DNA of 64,000 bases from Hypomesus transpacificus (taxonomy: Eukaryota; Chordata; Actinopteri; Osmeriformes; Osmeridae): NCBI RefSeq assembly GCF_021917145.1, contig NC_061082.1:19090413-19154412 (forward strand), written 5' to 3'. Positions 55,014 to 64,000 of this stretch are shown here, piece by piece. The position numbers were made by a program, and so were the translations under genes. The notes beneath the pieces are model-generated. The model saw only the letters and a program-made list of their open reading frames with translations, had not been told where the DNA came from and did no database searches. Every line of letters starts with the position of its first letter. The first letter of the stretch is position 1.

Positions 55014-58000
55014 CTGAAAAAGGCAAAACCGCATAGTTACAAATGAGGTATCAATCAAGCCTGGCTCTCGTAAAAATATAGCTAAACATTGCATGTTTGA
55101 GCGAAAGCAAGCTTCAAATGTAGGTACTATTCCAGAATACATTTCAGCACAACCAAGCCAGGAAAGCATTAGCCTAGAAAAACAGGGCACATTCACAGCA
55201 CACAGTCGTGTTACAAAAACACTTGACAGGTTTGAACAGGATAGAGCAATCGTTTTAAAGAACAAAAAAACGCTGATTAGAAAAGTGGAAAAAGACACAT
55301 ACAAATATCATGCCTGTCCAGCGTTGCGATAAGCACGTGTACATTATGGGATGCATTCCTTTAAATCAGTTTGTTGACCACAGCAGCAGCAGCAGCAGAT
55401 TTGCCATGTCAGCGTTTCCTTTGAGGTCAAAGGTGAGTTAGTCTTGGTTAATCCCACACTCCATGCAGACATGGCTGCTTTACCCCAGGTCTGACAGCTG
55501 CACGGCCTCTCAAGCCTCAGTAGTGAGTTTCTCTTTGTCAGAGGGCTGCACGTGGATCTCAGCCTTTTGATACGCAGCATCGTACTGGTCTTTGGGGGCT
55601 CTCTTGAAGAAGCCGCACTGAGGGGGAGCAGCGCTCCAACAGAGACCGGAACACCGTAAAGAAGTGTCCTTAATTCATCATGTCATTATCTGAAACACTG
55701 GTGGACATTAGGATATCCACCTGCAGAGAAATGTGCTCCTGTGTCTAACCATAGATTGGGAAAGTAGACATCAAGAATGTATTCAATGTCATTACAGATA
55801 CTTTTTTTCTTCTTCCAGACGGGTACACGTTGTGGACCTACCTTCCAGAGCAGGAACACCAGCAGTGCCAACATCAGGATGCCAGCCAGAACCGCCACCA
55901 CGATGATCCACCAGGGTACCCCTCCGTACTGGGCCACAGTCTTCTCTGGGAACACGGTCACTCTCACCTGACAGGAAGGGAGAACAGAGTGTCGGATGCT
56001 CCCTGTCTCTCGATTCTTTCACTGTGTTACGACCGACCTGGTGTCCAGGCGGAGGGCGTCAGAGTGCTGGACACGTTCCTTACCTGCGTCTCTGCGTTCT
56101 TCAGTACCATGTTCTTTACAGGAGCGTCCAGGCTGAGTGACGCTTTCACTATGATGTCGAGGTAGTTGTAGTATGCATAATTCTGTTTTAAAAAACAAAC
56201 AATGTATCACTGCAAACACACATTTGTGTTTTTGTGTGTGTGCGCGTGTGTGTTTGCGTGTGTAGGGGTCTCCTCTGACCTCAATGAATGTGGAATTCCA
56301 CAGACGAGACCTTAAAGCGATAACTGCAGTAGTGTCCAAGCCCTGTAGGGGGCACTTGATCACCACACATTTGGCATCGTAGCCATTGCCACACATCTGA
56401 AGGAGAAGAGTTGAGCGTTTTGTTGAAACAGGCATCCTATCTGCTCCTGGAATTCAATGTCAACCTACAGATAAACTCACCAATATTTTGTGTTTCCTTT
56501 TGTCGGTCAACAAAGATATTTTTCTTCCCCCAGCATCACGCTTTTGCCGGGACGAGTTTGACCCCTGAAATGACATCATCGTATTGTCATCATCATAACA
56601 AACAACACTAATACCAATAGTAACATTGCTCATTTGTTAGAAATGTTAATAATACCTATTGTTGTTTTTGTTATCATGTAATATTAAAAGGTGAAGCGAT
56701 AGTGAAAGGATCAGCTACCTGAATGTGTTTGACAGAGTTGATCTCCCTCTCGGGGGAGCAGCGGATCTCCTCCAGACCGCTGCTGCTGATCTTCACCAGG
56801 TACAGGAGCCACTTGCCGTCCACGTTCTCTTTGGGCCACTGGATGTTCAGCGACGCCGTGCCAAACGACTTCAGCGGCTTCCCCAGGTTGATGATCTGGA
56901 GGCGCAGAGAAGGGTTGCCGTTAGGAACCACGGCTATTATATAAAGGGAAAAACACTCAGTGCAAGGAATTCAGACAAACAATCATCATATTTACCCTGA
57001 ATTCGTAGTCTATCAAGCTTCCTATCTCCTCCTCTGTCTTGATAGCACTCTCTCCTTTCACTTCACCCCCGAAATACACTTGTGAGGGTTTGGCCACCCT
57101 GGTGAAGCAAAGCAATCATTTCACATTTACATTTCATGGCATTGTGTAAATATCATTTCTCATCAGATGTATGCTATATATTTCACATATGTATATATGC
57201 CCAAAATAGGTATGAACATGTTCATAGACAACTTACCCTGCCACTGAGAGTAACAACTCAATCACCACTTTTGCTTTGGCTTTTACTGTCACCATATTTT
57301 CCTGTGTGCTGGTCCTAAAAGACAAATAAGAGATGGTTATCAGATGGTTATCAGATGGTTATCAGATGCTATAAAAGCAGGGGGATTTGGGGTGTTTCAT
57401 TCGGGCCCGTCAGTCTGAACTCAAATGGGCAGTGCGACTCACGTCTGAAGCTGCAGGTCGATCTCAATCTCTGTGGTGTTAAGGGAGATTCCTGCAGTAC
57501 TTAAGATGATGTAGAATGTCACCTGAAACAAATCATTTTGTCCTTTTAACATCCACCCCTACAGACACAGAGGACTAGACAACGATATCTTTTCAGAATA
57601 CGAGCACGTACCTCCGAGTCTCTTTTGAAGGGGTTCCCCAGGTCGCACTCGGCTTGGGAGCCGTTCTGATTGGCGAAACAGATCAGCGGCTTTTCCCTCT
57701 GAAAGAAGAGCGGCCATTTTAGCGTCACGAAACACGTTGACGTGAGGAATGAGGGTGAGTCTGAAGCAGACGAAGGAAGACGGCGCCGCCGCTCCGCCTT
57801 ACAGTGCTCTTCTGCGCTCGCAGGCCGGAGTAGGACAGGGCGTTGGGGAAGCGGCCAATCAGCTTGGCCTCGTGCGCGTCGTCCCCGTGCCTGTTCTGGA
57901 CGGTCACCTCCAGAGCGATGTCCTTCTGGTCGCTCAGAGAGACCACCGGCAGGCCATTCTCCCTGCACAGACGCAACAGTCGACCGCTTGTTGAAAGCAT

Positions 58001-61000
58001 AATTACCCGACTATCCTACCATGTAGGACTCTGTCACTGATGTACCCTGTTCTACTGTAGCTACTGAACATACTCACACAGGCAATGGAGGGAAGACATC
58101 TTGGTTGGTCTCTCTGTAGCAGAATCTGTACTGCAACTGTAAGTTACTCTGGCAGATATTATCCTTCCCACATCCCTCCTTCAAAAAGTTGACCTGCAAC
58201 AACAGCACGTCAATAAGTCTCCCGTGCAACTTTGTTCCTCAGACAGGAGGACAGTACGTCTACACGAGCACGACATTAGGTACGTGATTTATATTGATGT
58301 ATCGGGTTGTAGAACAGCATGGTTACCTCAGAAAGGACCTTGTTGGACTGAGAGGAGTCCAGAATAGGCACCAGAGGGGGTAGATTGTCCTGTCTTTTGT
58401 GGCGCTTGGCACCCTGAATGGCCACGGACACCTCGATTGGAATAGCGCGCAGCTTATCTCTGATGTTCTCCTACAAACAGAAGGAACGGAAGAAAGAAAG
58501 TCTCAAAGCTGAACTTTCCCACTGATTTCTGATGTGGGAAAATGTTTGCCAGAGTATGGCATACCTGAAGTTTGACTTTGGTCTTAACGCACGCTCTCTT
58601 GTTCTGTCCACGGAGGTCCAGGGTTCCAGTGGACTGGTGGTCCTGGTCTGAACCTGACTTGTTCAGGAACACCACCCTAGAGAGCAGCCCCTGCTTCCTC
58701 CGATCGGCCTCCGCCTCAAAGGCGTAGCTGATTGCTGCATGGCAGATAACAGAACAAAACACGATTGAAAGAAAGGAATCTGATTTATTTCAATGACGGA
58801 CAGAGAGAGCTTGAAGTCCTCGACTCACTCAGTTTGGGGCTGTAGGAAGCTGGGTTGCATTTGTAGGTGAAGCACGCCTCCACATTCAAGCTAAGGACAG
58901 CAGATGAACAATGTCACGCCTAGCAATGGAACACAGCGTTCTTTGTATCTACATACTGAATATGTACCATTGTTAAATCTCTCCACCCACTTACCAAATA
59001 TTGTTTCCACATGTCTTCTTGGTGAGGTCGATTTCTTTAGGAGTAATTTTCACCTCCAACTTGATGTTAATAACTGGCCTTGACCTAAGATGACCATGTT
59101 TCTTTTATTAATAGATATTTTGAAGTAACTGTGTGAGGTTAAGACTGAGTTGCAATGCACAGTAGGACAAGTTAGCATTAGCTACTGTGTGAGGTTATGA
59201 CTGAGTTGCAATGCACAGTAGGACAAGATAGCGTTAGCTACTGTATGAGGTTATGACTGAGCTGCAATGCACAGTAGGACAAGTTAGCATTAGCTACTGT
59301 GTGAGGTTATGACTGAGTTGCAATGCACAGTAGGACAAGATAGCGTTAGCTACTGTATGAGGTTATGACTGAGTTGCAATGCACAGTAGGACAAGATAGC
59401 GTTAGCTACTGTATGAGGTTATGACTGAGTTGCAATGCACAGTAGGACAAGATAGCGTTAGCTACTGTATGAGGTTATGACTGAGCTGCAATGCACAGTA
59501 GGACAAGTTAGCGTGAGCTACAGCACCTGTAAATGAGCGCCGTGTCAGAGAGAGACCCTACAGCCAGGTCCGGGTAGGAGTTCTGATCCAAGTCCACGTT
59601 CCCGGCCAGAGAGTATCCAAACATTCTGACGCTGTGGCGTTTCCCCTGGAGGATCTGTGATCAAACGGAAACACACAAGGAAATGTGTGCGTGAACATGA
59701 CAGGAGTTCAGAGCAACAGTAAATGTTCCCTCAGCCTGTGATATATGACAGAGCTGCATATGTGCAGCGCTCATCCGGCCGCGGAGGACCAACCTGTGAG
59801 GGCTTCGTGTGGATTCCTTTAGCAGAACCATGGTAAATGTAAACCTTCCCTGCCCCTGCATCATCATACGGAGCTCCAACAGCAATGTCTGCGACAGGAA
59901 AACCATGTTAGAAAGTCCACAGAAACGCAGTGAGAACCGAGTGACAGAGAACAGACACGGAGAGAAACAGCCGCACATGCTGGTTTGGTTGCTGACCTTC
60001 ATAGGCGTCTTGGTTGATGTCACCGATGTTTTCCACGGCCAGTCCAAACATGGAGTCTTTGGTTCCGTTGAGGCGGACCGGGGTGACGTTGTTCCACCGT
60101 CCAGCCTGGTTGATGTACACATAGACGGCCCCTCCCACATCCCCTTCCTTCATGAAGAACTGAGGGGCTCCCACGACGATATCCTGCCACCTGGTGTCAC
60201 ACATGGAACAACCCGTTGGTCACAGGAACGATGGAAACGTGACGGTCGGTCACGTTGCAGTTCAGATCAGTGCGAGGTGGAGAGTCTTGCGGTCAGTGTC
60301 ATTCATACCCATCTCCGTTCAGGTCGACCACAGCAACATCATATCCAAACGAGGACGCCAGCCCCGGGCCTTCAAGAATGTGCTCCGGGGACAGCCGTGT
60401 CGACGCCTCGTTCTCCTTCCTCAGCAGGACCACAGCCCCACAGTGATTGGCTCTCGGGGCCCCGGCCACCACAGTCAGGCCACGCCCCTTAGTGATGCTG
60501 TGACCAGAGTCAAGGGAGAATCCTAAAATAGGGAAGAGCACAGGAAAGTTTGTTTTTCCAGTAAAAGGCAGTGGACACTCCCTACATCTGTACACACGGT
60601 ATAATACTGAGTATGACGTGGTGAATTTGACTTCAATGAATAACTGAAAGTGGATCTGAGACAAAAATATGTCTTAGTTGTGTTTCCATACATGTCAAAT
60701 CAAATCTTTCTGTTGTCCCTCAACCACATACACAGGTGCAGCAGTGGGGGTAAGTCTTGGGTGCAGTTCCAGGCAACATAGCAGCGTAACAATCACTCTA
60801 AAATATAATAACTCCCCTTAATTTCAAGCATTCAGGCAAGCAATGACATGCAAAATCTTCACAAAAATTGAAGTGTTAGCCACCATGGACATGGAGAAGT
60901 TAGAGTCCCACGGGACACCTGTAGGATCACAAACCTAAGTAACTATTGGCCGTGACATCGCCGGTCCCCTCAATGGTGACCTGCAGCGGGAGCGACTTAT

Positions 61001-62531
61001 ACAAAAACTGATCAGGATATGCGGAGGACGAGCTGGTCATGAACACGACACCTAAATACACAGACCACAGCTCACAGAGGGGATAAACTGCTCCACACTC
61101 AGACACCCACCTAAGTAGCTGTTAGCAGGGACTGGCACCAGATCAGGGTCCAGCAGGTTCTCATCTCCAACTTCGAAGGGGCCGTCATCATAAAAGCCCA
61201 TTTCCAACAAAGTGTTGTTTTTTTGCTCTACGCGTACGATGCCTGGTCGGGGGGGAGGGAGTGAAGGGTGTGGGAGATGTTTATGGAATGGTCCTTGAGA
61301 AGATTGATAAATACAATCATGGAGTCTAACAAAACAGCATAGTATACCTAGACATGAAGACCAAACATGATATGACAGCAATGAGAAATGAAAACAGCAC
61401 TTGACAGGCAACAGAAAATACATAAGTATAAGCATTTCATGAAGTTAACTGAGTACGCTGCTATAATTTTCCTTTGCCTCAGGAAAGCAAAATAATTCTT
61501 TGGAGTGCCGATGCATAAGAAGAACGATATGTTTAGTGGAACTAAGCATGTGGCCTCCAGCCTCATCAAGCCCTCACAGCGGACTCCTCCTCAGTCCATC
61601 CCATCACGAGTTCCTGCGATTCAGTATGTCGTCCGAACAAGCGCGTACCTTTCCAGTTGTAGGCCCCTGGTGCTCCGAACACCAGGTAATGGTAGTCCCT
61701 GGTAAAGGTGGCCGCCAGCCCCTGCTGGCAGGAGCCGAATCTCTCGTGGCCTCGGGCGCGCCCCTCACAGAACTTCCAGTTCCCTCCATCCTCGTCTGAC
61801 GAGGTGTCGACCGTGAGGTCCTGGCTCAGGACGTAGCAGCGGCCCGTGATGTCACGGGACTCCTGGGGAGTGTTGACGAACAGACGTCTCTGGTAGCGAT
61901 GGGCGCACGTCTGCAATGACAGGAGGGAAGAGGGGGGGGGGGGGAGGGGGGGGAGAGTTACACTGCTCGACAAAATACAGACCACTTTGATGTGGCTAAG
62001 GAATACAGACCATTCCTTGATGTTGACCACTAAGATGCCGTCAGGACTATACACTGCTGACGACTAAGATACTGTCAGGACTATACCGACAGCACTACAC
62101 TGCTGATCCTTAATGTTCTGCTGTACTTCACAAAGGCCCTATTTGTACGGCGTCGCTTTGGAAAAAAGCAGCGGGTAAACGAAAGAAAAGTTACAAAGTG
62201 TGAATCTGTGACTCACCACGACCTTCCCCCCAGGTCCCTGGCTCTGGACAGTCACTCCCATCCACTGGTCCTCCTTGTTCTCCGTCAGACTGTCCTCTGT
62301 GGGGACACGGCCACACGGGAGAGGTCACACTGCTGTCACACACCGCGCCGTGACCACTAAGCTAACATGTTTGTATAAAAAAAGGTTGAATTGCGCGTCT
62401 CACCTTCGTTGTCGAAGTCAATACGCTCGCAGTCGTCGGATTGGTCGGTGATGTCACAGCTGTACAGGCCTCCTGTCCTGTTAGACTTCTGGTAGGCTAG
62501 ACCTTTAGCTCGGGGAGCACCAATCAATAAT
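54849..62531 (-). CDS. itga6: Integrin alpha-6, partial: exon 2 to both cytoplasmic tails
   Basis: Integrin alpha-6 pairs with beta-1 or beta-4 as a laminin receptor. Exons: 62531-62404, 62296-62217, 61910-61649, 61242-61111, 61051-60935 (X2), 60522-60309, 60190-59997, 59888-59794, 59655-59527, 59084-58995, 58890-58829, 58734-58565, 58470-58327, 58193-58078, 57962-57803, 57698-57612, 57522-57443, 57314-57237, 57098-56996, 56895-56719, 56564-56481, 56396-56280, 56182-56084, 55967-55842, 55617-55484 (B tail) and 55013-54849 (A tail). Phases are consistent except for one extra base in the 59655-59527 exon. Order: beta-propeller, thigh/calf, RQKR cleavage site, transmembrane helix, GFFKR tail. 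Alpha-6 rather than alpha-3 or alpha-7 is indicated by the tail sequences and linkage to pdk1. The signal-peptide exon is beyond the window. Confidence 0.95.
55484..55617 (-). CDS. itga6: itga6 B-type cytoplasmic tail exon
   Basis: Acceptor TCCCCCTCAG, then [20 protein letters not shown] and [15 protein letters not shown] with TGA at 55510-55512. This is the alpha-6B tail (mammalian KRNKKDHYDATYHKAEIHAQ). A donor GGG|GTAAAG at 55484/55483 after the stop would make a 134-nt internal exon. It lies directly after the transmembrane exon and before the A-type tail exon in transcription order. Confidence 0.93.
55842..55967 (-). CDS. itga6: itga6 transmembrane exon
   Basis: 126-nt exon encoding [20 protein letters not shown] and the hydrophobic helix [20 protein letters not shown] ending WK. 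The donor AAG|GTAGGT leaves phase 0, compatible with both tail exons, each of which starts TG[CT] GG[CA] TT[CT] TT[CT] AA[GA] (CGFFK). Confidence 0.96.
56084..56564 (-). CDS. itga6: itga6 exons with the proprotein cleavage site and light chain
   Basis: Exon 56564-56481 encodes [24 protein letters not shown] is a dibasic proprotein-convertase site, in the place of RKKR in mammalian alpha-6, that yields heavy and light chains. Exons 56396-56280 ([20 protein letters not shown]) and 56182-56084 ([20 protein letters not shown]) continue the light chain. Confidence 0.92.
56719..59084 (-). CDS. itga6: itga6 thigh and calf domain exons
   Basis: Exons from 59084 to 56719 encode the immunoglobulin-like leg domains: [120 protein letters not shown] and VINLGKPL-type sequence at [20 protein letters not shown]. 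Conserved Cys pairs typical of alpha subunits are present. All borders are AG/GT and phases agree. Confidence 0.93.
59130..59522. repeat. 56-bp tandem repeat filling an itga6 intron, seven copies
   Basis: The marker GCAATGCACAGTAGGACAAG starts at 59152, 59208, 59264, 59320, 59376, 59432 and 59488, exactly 56 bp apart. The array makes up nearly all of the intron between the 59527 donor and the 59084 acceptor, and its last unit lies within a few bases of the donor. Confidence 0.97.
59527..62531 (-). CDS. itga6: itga6 beta-propeller exons
   Basis: Exons from 62531 to 59527 encode the seven-bladed head: [137 protein letters not shown], and [20 protein letters not shown]. Calcium-binding loops of the D-x-N/D-x-D type are visible as [18 protein letters not shown] and DLDQNSYPD. 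The 59655-59527 exon carries an extra A in a homopolymer (59640-59643) that breaks the frame. Confidence 0.93.
60935..61051 (-). CDS. itga6: itga6 alternative X2 exon
   Basis: A 117-nt (39-codon) in-frame exon encoding [20 protein letters not shown] and ending VTANSYLG. It corresponds to the X2 variant of alpha-6 (LLFLTSVSYTDPDQFVYK in mammals). Both this exon and the preceding X1 exon (61242-61111, ending VPANSYLG) stop at the same codon phase, so X2 can be included or skipped without shifting the frame. It changes the loop between propeller blades 3 and 4, near the ligand-binding face. Confidence 0.88.
61933..61951. repeat. Poly-G-rich tract
   Basis: Run of G with single A interruptions, poly-C in the itga6 transcript. 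It lies about 25-40 nt upstream of the acceptor of the 61910 exon and probably contributes to its pyrimidine tract. Confidence 0.8.
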
Positions 62532-64000
62532 CTAGAAACAAAACACATGCGTTGAAATGCCAGATCTCGTTGGCAGAGCTCGATATAGTGTGGCAGGGCA
62601 GATCACTCACTGCAAAACGTCTTTTCAAACATGAGTGACATCAGCAGATGTTTGATATGCCTGGATATTCAACACTGCAGCTGCCATCCTCAATAATTCA
62701 TACTTATATGAAGATTTATAGGACGCATCATGCTAAGATCCCAAGAGAGGAAAGCATAACGATATGTATTCATGCCATATGCTCCTAGCCAGAACATATC
62801 AGCCACAAAGACTCTTACTTTAGAGCACACTAGGCCTACACACGCTATCTCACTGCACGCAAGACAGTGAGCCGTGAAAGAGGACCCAGCGCACAGAAGC
62901 CCAGCAGAGGAGGGCAGACAGTTTGCAGGGCTATGGAAGACTTCCTGTCATTACAGACTGCGTTTGGTCTTTTGATCTGGCAGGCCCAGAGAAGCCCTTG
63001 CGGTGGCTTGTCTCTCCGGCGGGACAGTGGGCCACTGTGCTCTGTCTGGGGGGAGCACAGGAACGGACAGGCTCATTTGGAGCGCGCTCAATAATGGGAT
63101 TGTCCCGTACAACATTATCTCACTAACCACAACGTATTCAACCCCCCCCTCATCCCGATGAAGGGTCCTAACAAGAGCTGCACAAACGTCTTCCAGGGCT
63201 GACTGATGTTCACAGACACTCTGGTATAATGTATGCAACCATATTTCATGTTGCCTATGACTGTTATTTCGATGAAGCATTCCGAGTGATATACTGGGAA
63301 GGCTTTTATGAGTTGGACGTGCTTAGTGCCACTTGAGTAAATGAAAGAAAAACGCCTCGCGATAGTCTATAGTATATAGTATAGTCTATAGGGGTGTAAC
63401 AATATATCGTGGAACAATATATCGCAATACAAAATTGTTGCAATATGTATCGTAGAGTTATGGAAAACATTTTACAATATGACGTCCGTTTGATCCTATT
63501 GGTTGAGCTACCAGCACGCAACCTACTCTGCAACTGCGTCATGCGTGCATTCACTGCATTCACAGAAATCCCTTGAACTGAGTTACCTAAATTGTATGTA
63601 CAACAAAGAAAATTAATGAAAGTTTTTAATGTTTTGGAAATAAATCTGTTAACTAAATTTCAGTTTAATTAAAATGTTGTTCAAAATATTGTGATACGTA
63701 TTGTATCGTACACCCAGTATCGTGATACGTATCGAATCGTGAGCTGAGTGTATCGTTATACCCCTAATAGTCTATAGTATAAGCAGGCCAACAAACAGGC
63801 AGCTCACCAATGGACTACCACAGTGAGAGAAGAAATATTGCTGTAAAACAAAACTACATTTTCTATAGGGTCCTTAACCTCAATTTCCCCTTGCCAGTGA
63901 CAATCTTAGTAGTGTGGTTTGTGCACTGTGACCAGAGACAGTAAACCAGAAACAGTAGACCAGTACAGTAGACCAGAGACAGTAGACCAGAGACAGTAGC
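62532..64000 (-). other. itga6 first intron (partial)
   Basis: Upstream of the exon starting at 62531 (acceptor TTTCTAG). I found no match to the signal peptide or to the GSLFGFSLAMH-type first-exon sequence, so exon 1 lies beyond 64000. It contains a 378-bp transposon and, at the very end, short CAGTAGACCAGAGA repeats (63935-64000). Confidence 0.75.
63389..63766. mobile_element. Non-autonomous hAT-like transposon, 378 bp
   Basis: The ends TAGGGGTGTAAC and GTTATACCCCTA are inverted complements with one mismatch. Identical 8-bp direct repeats ATAGTCTA flank it (63381-63388 and 63767-63774), the target-site length of hAT elements. The interior contains many ATCGTGATACGTATCG-like palindromic pieces and no ORF of note. 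Confidence 0.87.

Overview
The window is vertebrate nuclear DNA, almost certainly from a ray-finned (teleost) fish. The evidence is short GT/AG introns, dense microsatellites and minisatellites, tRNA-derived SINEs, small hAT-like elements with target-site duplications, and five protein genes whose family members I recognise from their exons. There is one 100-N assembly gap (4940-5039). The species cannot be read from the sequence.

Layout on the + strand: (1) 1-9905, no exon recognised, repeat-rich, probably the downstream intron of rapgef4. (2) 9906-11664, three minus-strand exons of rapgef4 (EPAC2) encoding the N-terminal cyclic-nucleotide-binding domain. (3) 11665-18600, no exon recognised. 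(4) 18600-44151, a plus-strand neurabin-family gene (here called ppp1r9al), 18 coding exons whose phases join into about 1461 codons with a PP1-docking KIKF motif, PDZ, coiled coil and SAM domain. Its 13.3-kb intron holds two large minisatellites. (5) 46827-50771, minus-strand pdk1, 11 coding exons, 407 codons. (6) 51582-53162, plus-strand ppil2 (U-box cyclophilin) as one uninterrupted 526-codon ORF. (7) 54849-62531, minus-strand itga6 (integrin alpha-6) from its second exon to both alternative cytoplasmic tails; the first exon lies beyond the window. (8) 62532-64000, intron with a 378-bp transposon.

The collinear minus-strand order itga6 > pdk1 > rapgef4 matches human 2q31. The neurabin-family gene between pdk1 and rapgef4, and ppil2 between itga6 and pdk1, are absent from that human interval. 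Because ITGA3-PDK2-PPP1R9B and PDK4-PPP1R9A are neighbours elsewhere in the human genome, the neurabin gene looks like a genome-duplication ohnolog kept in fish. Ppil2 looks like an inserted retrogene.

The genes are not one pathway. Integrin alpha-6 is a laminin receptor, pdk1 inhibits mitochondrial pyruvate dehydrogenase, ppil2 is a nuclear U-box cyclophilin linked to splicing and ubiquitin, neurabin anchors PP1 to actin at synapses, and EPAC2 is a cAMP-regulated Rap exchange factor. The most unusual features are RNA-level: a reversed order of the itga6 tail exons, a duplicated splice donor in rapgef4, (TG)n tracts at the acceptors of in-frame exons, and a ~2.9-kb intronic array whose units each carry splice-site-like signals.
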